Translations under genes and position numbers: made by a program
Assembly: GCA_038277395.1 (NCBI GenBank)
Contig: CM076191.1
Span: 95,191,104 to 95,255,103, forward strand
Direction of reading: 5' to 3'
From: Dryocosmus kuriphilus
Taxonomy: Eukaryota > Arthropoda > Insecta > Hymenoptera > Cynipidae
Length of the DNA: 64,000 nucleotides
Shown: piece by piece, positions 22,011 through 33,619 of the stretch
Layout of the letters: every line of letters begins with the position of its first letter
How positions within the stretch are numbered: the first letter of the stretch is position 1
Notes under the pieces: model-generated
What the model saw: the letters and a program-made list of their open reading frames with translations, nothing else
Told to the model about the DNA's origin: nothing
The model's database searches: none

Positions 22011-24195
22011 GAAATCGGTTGATCTCTGCCTACAAGCAAGATTTCACAGTTCGTGTTAGCTTAAACCCTTGACATACAGTGAACGTCTCTGAGCTGTCAT
22101 TTATTTCATGTGCTATTGTAAACTTTGACGTCTCCAACACGCCAAAAAACTCTCTATAGGCGAACACATGGCAGTTATTATTATATATCGGTTTAAGTCC
22201 CCATCGATGCTGTTTTGTTTAGTATAGTTGAAGATCTTTCCCCGTACTCAAAAATACCTATAAAAAATCGGATCAATTTTAAAATATTAATAAATGTCAA
22301 AAGAACAGTTGTGGCTCTTGGTGAATTCGAGAGAGCAATAAAAGTTTATTATCTAACAAATTAATAAAAAGCACGGATGCACTTGTTTTAAAGTTAACGC
22401 TTCCTATAATGTCGGTAAAAATAATTGCAATCACGCTGTTGGTAAGTTATCCCTATTGAGTTTTTTGGATAAAGGTGGCGCCAGGGGTGCTTTTTTATTT
22501 GGACATTCGAAACACGGTAACAAGTCTGCTTCCAGAATATGCAAAAATTTCGCGGAAAAACTTGGTTGCAGAAAAAATAGTCCTAAAAATTGCAACAGTT
22601 CCAATCGTATGTTCGATTTGAAAGAATGCTAGATTTTTACAAACGTCTTCTTCATTTAGAAACTGAGTAGATAGTTCAAAATTAATGAAGTTCTAAACAT
22701 GCGATTGGGTTAGCAAGAATACCCATGAAACTTACTTTCGCCAAGGCTTTTGAGGTTAAGAAATCCGAATCTAACCTCAAAATAAAAGTGAAAAATGACC
22801 AACATGACAAACTAAATCCTTGTAAAAAGATTTCAGGATAAGCACAAAACCTCGATGAAAACTCGGTTTTTTCAAAATATTTTTTAGGATTTTTCATTGT
22901 CCCTGGCAACTGATATATAATATACACTGGATGACGTAAAAGTCCTAGGGGAATGGAGTCTTAGCCCAAACTGAACGACGGTACCCATTGCCGTTGTAGA
23001 AAGTGTGCACATGCGCGTAGAGCTTGTTTTTGGCGCTTTTAAAGTAGTTCCCGAGACGATGCCCGTAAATACCTACCACAATATTTAAAGTGTCTAATGA
23101 AAAAAAAATCCAATGAGAATAGTAATAACTTTACCGATGGTCATTTATAGGTTTTTTATAAATAATTTTTATAAATAATTTAGAGCACGTATGAATAATT
23201 GTTTGAACAAATCGCAGGCTTGAAAAGCGTTGCTGTGGCGTTTCATATAGCAGTATAAAATCAGGCCAACATAGATATTCTTCCCATGTTATTGCACATG
23301 CATTGTGATGTCATTGGTAATTTTTAAAACAGCTGTAAATTTCCAATAAATCATATGAAAATTTTGCACAACAAATCGTGCATATCGATTTTAGGTGATA
23401 AAGATTTCAAAAAAATTGTAAAAAATTTCGAAAAAGAATTTTTCATGCGGAGAACCCAACTTTCGAGATTTCGCACGGAGTTTTGCAACTTGATGTTGCA
23501 CATGTAGCAGCTGAACAGGAAAGCGAGTTTTTTTAAACGATTCTTCGTGTTTGCATACTATCTGTAATACGAAAGAACGTTATAAGTACCTTTTTATATA
23601 GCACTGCAAAGTTCCAAATTGATTACATCAATGCCAGAAAAGGCAAAAAATAATATTTTTGTCCATTGCTCAAGAAGTGTCCTAATTATCTATCGGAAAT
23701 CTAGAAACTACAATATCGAAAACACATTTAATGATACATGATCATTCGTTTTTACCAATGTTACACTGATTAAGTATCCTTTCCTCACTTCGTTTATTGA
23801 ATGGTACTGTTCACAAATTTAGATTATGATTTACTTCAAACATCTCCGAAAATTTCAACGATATATTTATTTACCTGTGAAACGAGCGCTCTCTTCTTCT
23901 CCTACTCGTGACCACAAAAGCAGCAACGACGTTTACTCATTTTTATTATTGAGTTGCTTCGAAGTAAAACACAAAAAACACAGAAACAGAACTGTCAAAA
24001 CAAAAAATTAATTGTACTCTGTAAATAACAGCTTGACTCGTGTTGATAGTTCCATCCATAAATATAATTGCGTTTTACGCATTGCGCGTGTGAAGAAACG
24101 CGCATGTGCATACTTTGTTACATCAAGATGGCGATGCAACAGGTTTGGGACACGAGAATCGTCCGTGGGGACTACAGCGCCGTCCATCCAGTGTA
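22011..24195. other. Noncoding region with one dispersed repeat
   Basis: Apart from the repeat at 22283-22404, nothing is recognised. Short open frames here have no domain. Confidence 0.4.
22283..22404 (+). repeat. Dispersed repeat, copy 2
   Basis: Second copy of the 9048-9168 sequence in the same orientation, with small indels. Confidence 0.55.
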
Positions 24196-25564
24196 CGAGG
24201 TTTGATCAAAAAGTAAGGTGACTTTTTTAATTTCGCGGGATGCGTACAGTCGATATTCGTTTTCTTTTTTTACTTATGTTGGTACACTCTTCCAAACCTA
24301 TGTGCACAGTTTCAGCTATATAGCATTTTTTGTTTCTTTTTGTGAGATGGCATAAAGGTTAGAAGTGTTTTGCGTGCTCGGCGAATTTTCTGCTGTCGAA
24401 AAAAAATGGATCAAAGAATTTGCATTCAATTTTGTGTAAAAAATGCAATTAAGTGCTCCAGAACACTTGAAATGTTGACAGTGGCATACGGTGAGTGTAC
24501 TCGGAGTAAAAAAAAATGTTTATAAGTGGTACAAGCTCTTTCGGGAAGACCGAGAAGATGTTATTGATGAAGCTTGGCTGGACGTCCCAGCAGATGTTAT
24601 TGATGAACTGGCCTGGACGTCCGCAGCACGTCAAACTGTTGAAAACGTTTGAAGAAGTGAAGAAAATAGTGTTGACGAATCGTCGAATTACCATTAGAGA
24701 AGTTGCTGATGATGTCGGCATCTCGTTTAATTGGCTCGTGCCGAACAATTTTAGTGGATATTTTGGCATGAGACGTGTGTCAGCGAAGTTTATTTCCGAA
24801 AATTGTTGAATTTTGACCAAAAGAACCGTCGCGTGAGCATCGCTCAGGAAGCTGTTGAATGACGTCAACGGCGACCCAGACTTGCTCAAAAGGATCATAA
24901 CAGGTGATGAAACATGGATATGTGGTTATGGACGTCGAAACTAAGGCTCAATCGTCCCAGTGGAAGCATTCTGGATCAACAAGATCAAAAAAAGCACGCC
25001 AAGTACGATCAAATTTCAAGGTTTTGCTTATCGTTTTCTTCTATTATCATGGCGTAGTGCATCAGGAGTTTTCTTACCACAAGGTCTTGCAGTTAATCAA
25101 GAGTATTACCTTGAAGTTATGCGCCGTTTTACGTGAAGCAATACGAAAAAAACATCCGGAATTGTGGAAAAAACCAGTCATGGTTATTGCACCACGATAA
25201 TGCACCAGCTCACACGTCATTGTTTGTGTGTAATTTTTTGGCCAATAACAACACCATAATCATGCCTCAGCCACCGTATTTCACCAGATTTGACTCCCTG
25301 CGCTTTTTCCTGTTTCCAAAACTGAAAGGGACGGCGTTTTGCGACGATTGAGGAGATAAAGACCGCATCGCTGGAAGAGCTGAAGGCTATACCAAAAAAA
25401 GTGCTTATCAGAAATGCTTTGAGGATTGGAAAACGCGCTGGTACAAATGTATTATATCCGAGGGGATTACTTTGAAGGGGACAACATCAATAATTGATTG
25501 AATAAATAAATAATTTTTTGATAACAATAAAAAAGTACACCTTAACATTTTTGATCACACCTCA
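24196..25564 (+). mobile_element. Mariner-type DNA transposon, near full-length, dead
   Basis: 1369 bases between TA dinucleotides (24194-24195 and 25565-25566). The ends are CGAGGTTTGATCAAAAAGT and a matching complement (TTTTTGATCACACCTCA). It is the same family as 10123-11072 but on the other strand and without the central deletion. Confidence 0.9.
24405..25497 (+). pseudogene. Mariner transposase, multiple frameshifts
   Basis: Pieces in all three frames follow the family order: N-terminal helix-turn-helix (24405-24640), a second DNA-binding region (RRITIREVADDVGISF, about 24687), first catalytic Asp in GDETWICGYG (about 24905), second in HHDNAPAHTS (about 25190), and a damaged third site. 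There the expected SPDLAPCDFF block reads FTRFDSLRFF because of indels and substitutions (25275-25305). Frames change at about 24530, 24810, 24900, 25070 and 25330. No active enzyme is possible. Confidence 0.88.
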
Positions 25565-25849
25565 TATATTAGTTGAAAATTCGGCCCGTTCGTTGATCCT
25601 CTCTCCAGGCTGATATACAATAATCGGTTTGAAAATTTTATAATAAGATTTAAGAGAAGGATCTGATGGCCAAAGGGAACTCACCGACGTAAGTGGTAAA
25701 CATGGATATGAATGTTGATTTGAATAGTAAGTCTAGTAACCTTAGAATTCTATGCGAGCCTATGTATTTAAGATTTTACCTTATTATTGCTTAAAGTTGT
25801 AACTGACAGGGACAAGTAGGTCGGTAATTGTTGTTGAACCTGCCTGCTT

Positions 25850-26340
25850 CCTCCCGCGAGCCCGGAAACCCACTGCTTAAAAAAGCTGACCCACAGGGAA
25901 GATAAACACAACAACCTCACTACCCCGGACGTCGCCCTGTGATTCGTCCCGGCAATCCCACAACTTCGGTACGTTTTCGCACGTCTGCACTTTCGTGTCA
26001 CAACAAACACGGCACAAGTCCCACTCACTAGAGGGGAGGAGGGTAATCCCCGCGAATGTAAATCCCGCGGAACGAGGCAGTAATACTCCGCGAGATGGAC
26101 AGAAATCGCGATGGAGGAAGCATCCATTGGTGCTTGAAGATGGTCAGTCCCTGCCGTACAACAAAGGAGCGCAGGGACCTTGTATGAATTACCGACGAGA
26201 TGAGAGAACCATAAGTTCGGGGAAGGCAGCACCTGACAGATCTGCAGTACTAACTGTGGAGAAGGAACCGTGTATGATACCGACGGGATTGGAAGAACAT
26301 AGTTTCGGAGTGCAGCACCGTCGGACTGGACAATGACAAG
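25850..26340. repeat. GC-richer block with an imperfect tandem duplication
   Basis: This segment is clearly richer in G+C than its flanks. The stretch beginning near 26176 (TTGTATGAATTACCGACGAGA, then CATAAGTTCGGGGAAGGCAGC) is repeated with changes near 26266 (GTGTATGATACCGACGGGAT, then CATAGTTTCGGAGTGCAGC), a period of about 88 bases. A 198-codon minus-strand frame (25768-26364) and a 113-codon plus-strand frame (25995-26336) both stay open across it, with no recognised domain. It may be a gene remnant, an unclassified repeat or a 5' region of a host gene. Confidence 0.4.
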
Positions 26341-26399
26341 CGTGGAGAGAGAACGACAACTCACTCAGGGAGAAAATCGGCGGCAGCGTCAGTTTCCGA

Positions 26400-27613
26400 A
26401 TTGGGCCATCAATACATGTTAGTCGGGGTCAAATTTTGAGTTTAGCTGATATCGCGCCATTTTTTTGAAGGCGCGGGGTAAAGGAAATTGGGCCGGAAAA
26501 CGTGAAGAAAAATGGAACTACGGGGAAGCAAGGTAGGCCAAAACAGATTCCGTATTTCACTCTTTGTTTCTTTCACCGTTCGAGTTCTCTTATATTGTTA
26601 GGTTTTACTAATGTAAGCTAGTAATATAATAGACATGTCGAGATCCAGCTGAGAATGAGTGGGTTAGTCCGCGGTTTGAAACTTTCATGCCATGCGGCCT
26701 TTTTTGAGAGAGTGAACCGCACCACCCGACTTTTTGGTTCCTGATTGTCGCGATTTTTGTTCTTTTAAAGCTAAATTTTGGCCGAAATGAGTATTCATTC
26801 CCCCCATATTTTTTTTTTATTTTTTTTTAGTTTTGTTTGTTATTTACCATTCAGCCTTGTATAAAGCCGATTTGAAAAGGAAACTAAAAATTGCCGCGAA
26901 CCTTGCCACGAGTATCGAATTGTGAAAAGTCAAAAATTTTCCGTCTATTTATTTTTGAATAAGTTAATCATCCTGAATCCACTGGTAACCATTCACCTTA
27001 TCTTCTCTCTGATTAAAATTTAATTAAAACCTTTATACTTTTTGATTTTTAATAATAATCATTTTTTGCTGGAACTAGGTATTAGTAGTACTAAGGAGCC
27101 CTCAAGTCCAAGGGGGTAAGTACAATCCGATTTATAAAATATCATAGATATATATATGTATAAATAAATAATTATATAATTACATATATATAATAAAGTA
27201 TTATATAATACTTTTGATCTTGCCAATTTTTCTCATCATGACCCACCCTTGAATGTTTGGAGAATGTTTTGCGCGGATTTTTTTCGAAATAAAGATTTTT
27301 GGAATTAATTTTAAAAACACAAAATCCAATTCTCCAGCCTGCAATTTAACCCCTGTCAATGTCTTCATGCCAGCCTGTTTTATCAGCCTCCGACTAGGGG
27401 ATGAAGACACTCCGGAATCTTGCTTGTTAACCCGAGAACACACGAATTTATTAACGAACGTGGGTTAACAACTTCCTCCCCGAATGCCACCTTAAAAAAA
27501 AAAATGTTTGCGCAAAGCCTCGACCTCGTTGGGTGGAGTGGAAGAAGAATTCTTAAATATAACATTACGTCGGGCACGAACACTTAAAGAATTTTTTATA
27601 TTAAAATTTGTGT
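26400..27613. other. Noncoding region left of gypsy element B
   Basis: AT-rich with simple repeats (TATATA near 27150-27200). Nothing coding recognised. Confidence 0.4.
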
Positions 27614-27824
27614 TGTTATGCGAAATTAATGAAAGAGATAGACTTTTTAAAATATCGCTGAGACACCGGTCCAGGGTGCTCAGCAAATTTATTTAAGACA
27701 ATTTCGGTGAAAGTAACAAGTTGTAGTAAAGGCGATTAGAACAGGAGCTTGGACGTTGGTGGCTCTTAAATTATATAGGCGAAGAGATTATGTAGTGGGC
27801 CGTAAAATAGTGGGCCTCATAACA
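27614..27824 (-). repeat. 3' LTR of element B
   Basis: 211 bases with inverted TGTTATG/CATAACA ends. Shares CTATATAAT (promoter-like), AATAAA (polyadenylation-like), TGGGCCTCATAACA and AGATAGACTTTTTAAAATATCGCTGAG-type blocks with the other LTR. The two copies differ at many positions, so the insertion is old. Confidence 0.9.
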
Positions 27825-27835
27825 ACTCTCCTTTT
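27825..27835 (-). other. Polypurine tract of element B
   Basis: On the minus strand AAAAGGAGAGT precedes the 3' LTR directly. The neighbouring 25 bases match those at the same place in element A. Confidence 0.65.
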
Positions 27836-30200
27836 AGAATTGAATTTGGTCCCTAAATTCGATAATATATTTTAAATCCTTCCCGGTTTTGAAAAGGAAT
27901 ACAGGTAACAAATTGTTGGTCCGGAAAACATTATACGGTAATTAAAACATGGGTTGGGGGTTATTCTCCTTTGGGGTTATTACCACATACAGAAGACATC
28001 GTATTCGGGTTCGGAAAAACAATATTTTTAAGCATTCATCAATGGAGGCCCTATATAAAGGGCTACATAAAGAGAATATTTCTGACGATTTGAAGCGGTA
28101 ACCCTAAAAATGATAACCATTCTGACTGGTTTACTTTCCAAGTACTAATACCATCTATCGAGTATATAAGTTACTCAGTATGATTCTCTGTGTCGACCCT
28201 AAACTTAATCTAGTTTTTGTGCATTTCCCGTTGTTACCTATTAATTTCGGTAATTGAAATCAAATTGTTGCTTAATTGTTTAAGACCTGTACCAATCATG
28301 ATAATTCATATGTAACATTACATATCCATTCAATGTTTACGAATCTTCGCTCAGTGTTCATGAACAGTGTATCGAAGTTATATAAATTTTTGCAGTTTTC
28401 CTCCATTAATTAATTTTGTTTGTTATAACCACATGCTTAACAAACTAGTCGCAACTTACGTCTAAATTTTACATTCTTCAAGAGCACTATAATATAACCG
28501 TTCTGTCTAGGGATAAACGTTTTCTTCACTGTGTAACAAAAATGGGGAACGTGCGCAAGTCTTCACAGGGTTCCATTTTAGTAAAAGTTTGCTATCGCAG
28601 GATTTCGCTTCTGTCCTCCTAATAATATAATTAGGCTGGTTTCGTTTTTCAAATTTTGTTTTCAGAAATCGTTTTGCAAGAGTTGGTCAGTCATGGAAGT
28701 CGGTAACGAAAGAGTCCTCTGTATTTGATTACATAGTCCATAATTAGGGCAATCAAGGGAAAAGTAAACGTTGTATGGAAAAGATGTGGGGATAGGATTC
28801 AAAATGTATTAACGCTCCATCCTCTTTTTTTCCCAATATTGGAATTTCAAGGATATAGTTGTGAACATTCCATTCATTAACGACCACAGATAGAGAGCTA
28901 ATGTCAATCAGATATTGATAATTATCCTTCAATCGTTGTCAAATTTGTAGCGAGTTCGTAGGGATGTTTCGAACTCACTTGATACGTTTATTTTTATTAT
29001 GGAAGGTGTAAGGATATGTGGATGTACGATTCCTGAGCTTGTCCGTCCGTTTTATATGGCATTGCTTGCCCATATCAATGTCTTCGTTGGGTCTCGCCCT
29101 AATTGTAACTGGCAGCCTAGAACCAGTTTTACAAGGGCCACAAGTTATCCTTAATTGAACGGTTATAATTCTCCAGTTCAGAGATTTCCGGGCGATTTAC
29201 TCGTTCTTAGGTTCTCTTGCAGGAATCATTGAAGCGTGGTTCGTTGGACGATGTACCGTCCTCAAAATCAGTTTCATAGTTCTTGATGTGGTTGGTTACG
29301 GACCTGAAAACTACCTTTTAAATTATCTTTATAAGAAGATTTTTTTGGTCGAAACTCATTGTTAATATTGATTGTAGAATCTTCTTCCTTAAGTGTTCCG
29401 AAATAAAGTTTAGGAAAATGTCACCGACAAAGTTTTGCTATTCCGCGTTTTGTGTCATTTACCTAATAATTTGGAAAGATTAATAATTTCTTGCCGTCAT
29501 TCTGTTGTGATCGTTTTCAGATAAGGGCTACTTCGTTATTGGGGGTGCAGTTTTTTATTCCAGGCTTGTTCAGCTAGCAGGATAGTGTTGTCTATTGCTG
29601 CGATGCTATCATCATTTTTGGTCATATTGATACCGATATCAACTTCCAGGTCTCATGAAAGAGGTGGCACCATTAGCTTATTCTTCACATAGTTGTTTCC
29701 CATGAAGTCCGAAATTGTGTCTCGATTGGCTCTAGTCGTACTATGTCCGGGAGAAGTAATATCGGTTGTCGGGAATGCATCTGGAAAATTTTCGACATCG
29801 CCTTGAATTTACTTGTACTCCTCTGAATTTTATCCTTTATTTTTAATCTCTAATGTATGGTGTTTATCCAGGGAATTCCTAGAAAGTTCAAAGGTATCTA
29901 TCCCATGATTTTATTTTAAATTTATTTAATTTAAGCATTATTCAGAGGGACGTTAATTTTTAACTCCCTATTTTATAAATTGGGTGTTTTCCTGAGAATG
30001 TCAGCGTCTAATCTCTTTTTTGTTATTTTCAAGGTTCCACTAGAATTCGTTTTTCTATTGATATTTCTGATAATCTCGTCCGTGTTTTTCTTTTACAATT
30101 CCTTATGAGTTACCATGACTGTGTAAAGATTTGGCGAAGTCTTACTGTGGATGGAATGTTGGGGTCTCTCCCAAACTGTGAGTAAGTAAGGGGTATATCC
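27836..30200 (-). pseudogene. Env-like region of element B, heavily decayed
   Basis: Occupies the place of env between integrase and the 3' LTR, with a length of about 2.3 kb as expected for an errantivirus env. No long frame remains, and individual domains cannot be shown with certainty. The call rests on position and on the parallel with element A. Confidence 0.45.
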
Positions 30201-30209
30201 GGGTCGTTT

Positions 30210-31085
30210 GGTATGGGGTAGTATATATAGTGGAAGTTTATCATTTTCATAATCTCATCACATATCCTTGTTGTATTGTGTGATGTGTGGTTTTTATTAT
30301 GGGATTTAATAATGTGGAGTGCATGCGTTCGATATTTCCATTAGATTGAGGGTGGAAAGATGTGGTGTTGTATGTGTTGTGTATGTTGAGTGCGTTCTCG
30401 AATGTACCATTAGGTCTGAAAGGAAGTTTGTCCTTGTCTGTCAATATAGTTTTGGGAGCACCGAAGGTATATATGTAATGATCAATTAGTGCTTCACACT
30501 ATAGAGTTGGAACTTTCTTCTTGTAGAGGTATTAAAATAACGTACATTGGTGAGTACGATCTTGGATACTTAGCACCATATATAATTTCCTTTCTTGGTT
30601 GCAGGGCAAGGGTTCCAAAAAAAGTCTAAGGAAATTTATCGTTGAAGCGAGGGGAATATCCGGTATAATGCCTTTCCGCTTGGTTTTTAATACGCCTCGT
30701 TGTTTTTTGTAGTTTGGCATATTTGGGCAAGGTTGAACAAACTTCTTAATTTCATTATAGATCCCTAACCAAATGCCGATTTTCCTGGCTCTTTCGATGG
30801 TGTTCTTTTCCACCGAGGTGAGATTGAATGGCTTCAATCAGTAATTTTTCTTTTTTCCTCTTTTATTTAGTTCTCGTGTGGGTGAAAAAACACATGTGAA
30901 AATTTAGGTGTGGGTAGTAATTGATAGGAACTCTATCATTTCTTGTATAAGTTCCTTCTCTGAGAGGTGTGAACAATGGTCTCCAAATAACAGTCTGACA
31001 ATGATGCAGTTTTCTTATTTTCGATTTTTCAATGATCCAACAGAGTTTCCTGAGCCCATTCTTTTCATTAAATTTGGGCATCTCT
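30210..31085 (-). pseudogene. Integrase of element B, decayed
   Basis: Minus-strand pieces match element A segment by segment: MPKFNE and FTHTRTK in the linker (31081 to about 30866), a zinc-binding part with IERARKIGIWLG (about 30790), a core remnant (IPDIPLAS, about 30650) and SFHPQSNGNIERMHS carrying the third catalytic residue (about 30330). Frames are broken between all of these. Confidence 0.82.
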
Positions 31086-31479
31086 TCTTTCTTTACCTTT
31101 TCCCAGATTTTTCCCTGCTGCGTTGGGTCTCGTTTTACTTTTTCGAAGGTGGGGTTCGAGTCTCCCAGTTTATAAATTTCGTCAATACAGTTAAGGAGTT
31201 TTCTTTCCGGGTGGTCGGTGTTTCGTGAGTTTCTTCATCGTTATCCTCTCATGCGTTGTTTCTTCTATCGGTTAATTCCTTCGTCCTTCTGTTGGGGGTT
31301 TGGATTCTTTCCTCTTCTTTTCAATATTCTATCTTCTGTTATAACTGGCGTATCGATGATCTCTATAATGTGGTAGTTGCTTTTCCAATTCGTCAGTAAA
31401 TTACTCATCAATTGTCTTCATTCTGGTTTATTTCCAGTTTCGGCTATGGCTTTTTCATAAAATAACCGTGTATGGGAAA

Positions 31480-31854
31480 TAGTCGTGGATAAACAGTCAG
31501 CAACTTTGTTTTTCCTTTAACCTTTCACGGATTCGATCTCGTAATCATATTCTTTCCATACTGAGCTCCTCCATCGTAGTATGTCGGAAATCTAGGATCC
31601 TTTACATTGTTGTAACGCATAACGAGCGCGCGATGATCTGTCCCCTGGATTTTGAATCTTATTTCCCTAGAAGATACTGTCTCAAACCTTTTCATGTAGG
31701 TCCCCCCAAACATTGGGCCACACAGCTTCTTTTCCTCCGATGTCGAAATATTTTTCCTCCGCTTTTAATTGAGTTGTTCTTGAGATAAAGAGACAAGGCA
31801 TGACCCCTTTTGACTTAATACCGCGGCCGAGTCCTTGGTTAGATGCGTCGGTAG

Positions 31855-31889
<35 letters not shown>

Positions 31890-31990
31890 CGAACAATTGC
31901 TCATTCAAGTAGTTACGGAATGGTGACGAACTGTTGCTGAGATGAACGCTGTTTTAAGATCCGCAAAATCGCTTTCTCGCAGCTCAGCTG
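31480..31990 (-). pseudogene. RNase H of element B, decayed
   Basis: IQGTDHRAL at 31621-31650 (minus) is the conserved catalytic block near the end of gypsy RNase H, preceded by LKAEEKYFDI (about 31745-31775). The C32 run at 31856-31887 lies within or just upstream of the domain. Confidence 0.7.
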
Positions 31991-33200
31991 GTCCTATCTA
32001 AGAGATTGTTTCTTCCTGAAATTTGTCGCGTTAATGGTCTGGCTATGCTGGAAAAGTTTTTTAATGAATTTTTCGATAATAATCCAGCTAAGCCCAAAAA
32101 TAAGGAATATACATCTTTTACGGATTTTAATTCTCTACAAATTTTGAATGGGAACAGATTTTTTTCCCAGGATTTAGGTTTAACTCCGTTTTTAAGTTAC
32201 AAGATGAGACCACAACGTATTCAAGTTCAGTTTTGATGGTATTCACATTTGCTGGTTTTCTAGTGACGTAGAACTAAAGTCTGGATTCTTTGTAATATTT
32301 CTTCTAAATTTTGACTGTGTTGTTCTATTGTTTCTCCAAAAGATTTACAATGCCATCTATTTAGTCAAAACATTTATTTCCTATTAAATCCTCTGAATGC
32401 GTTATCCATCATTCTTTGAAAGTTGCTGGGACGCATTCTTCAAGCCGAAGGGCATTCTATTATATTCGAAAGTGACCTTGTTGATGTAGAAAATGCGGTG
32501 CTAATTTGTTGTCCTGTTCTCCTTCATAGAGGATTGGTGGAATCTGCTGAAAGATCAAAGGGCCGAAAAGAACATTTGCTCTTCCCAATTGAGGTCAAGA
32601 ATATCGTCTATGACGGTGTAGCGGGTACGACATCCTGGTCTGTGTCTTCGTTTATTTTTCTGTAGTCTATAACCTCATAGATACGCAACTTGTTACCTTT
32701 TTTAGGGTGACTACCCAAAGTGTGTGAGTGTTATAGGGAGATTGTGATTCTCCTAAACAATTCCCTTTTTAAGTAATCTCTCCGTTTCTTCTTTCAGAGC
32801 GAATTCTTTGTGTTTTTACTGGTAATTTTATGTGATCTTAAATTTACAATTTTTCCTGATTTTAATATTAATATTCATGTTCAGTTAGGTTTGTACAGGT
32901 AGAGGTTCAGTGTTTCATGAGAATACTTCTTTGATATTTCGATATCAGTTTTTCAACGAAGCATCTTTGTTCTTGTTCCAAATGATTTTATTTTGGAGAG
33001 CTCTAGGATTTTTCTGAATACGGGGGCCCATACATCATTCCCTCCTTTTTGCTGATTTACGTCTCGAGAATTTATTGTTAAGATAGGTTCGTATTTAATT
33101 TGTGATTTTACAGTTTTGTGGTTCTGTAGCATAATTGAGGATTGGGATTTTAGCGTATCCGTTTTGTATTCTATATATTCCATCTGGATGTTCTTTGATC
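31991..33200 (-). pseudogene. Reverse transcriptase of element B, decayed
   Basis: Minus-strand translation shows a YRKINEDTDQD block (about 32620-32670) and NRMPFGLKNA (about 32425-32455), both standard in gypsy reverse transcriptases, with stops between. A clear YxDD was not read because the surrounding frame is lost. Confidence 0.72.
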
Positions 33201-33534
33201 AAAAATGAGAATGTCTTGGTTTTGATCCTTGGTGATAAATGTTAAAAAATTTTTTTCCAGATTTCGCTGGTGCGAATTCTCCGTCGTTATGTAATGGTAG
33301 TTTAACTTTATCTAATATTAAAATAATAGGGTGTTATTGCATATCTTTCATGTTTTGAGAAAAATTTCAATCCAATGATTCCTTTCTTCTGGTAGTGGGA
33401 AGTTGTTTGGGATTACGTGGAATCTGTGTTCTTTGCCGAAGAAATTTAAAGTGACCTATTTTCGGTCGAGGTATGCCTCGTCTCTTCCCATTATGAATTT
33501 TTTAAGATGTTTACTTCTATTGTCTTGATCGCTC

Positions 33535-33610
33535 GATGACACTTTCCTTAATAAGGTTGATTGCTGCGCCTGAGTCTACCAATAATTTGTAGCTTCCTGT
33601 TCTCGTTTTG
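33535..33610 (-). pseudogene. Retropepsin active-site segment of element B
   Basis: The minus strand reads SYKLLVDSGAAINLIK, the DSGA aspartic-protease motif, upstream of reverse transcriptase as expected. In retroelements this enzyme cleaves the Gag-Pol precursor. Confidence 0.75.
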
Positions 33611-33619
33611 CTCGTATGG

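Noticed and set aside
25768..26364. Calling the 198-codon minus frame a real protein gene
   Set aside because: The opposite strand is also open, there is an internal DNA duplication and no recognisable domain; kept only as a finding.
31140..31170. GGGTTCGAGTCTCCC as a tRNA T-arm-like sequence
   Set aside because: Lies in decayed gypsy pol; no acceptor stem, D-arm or promoter boxes in the right spacing.
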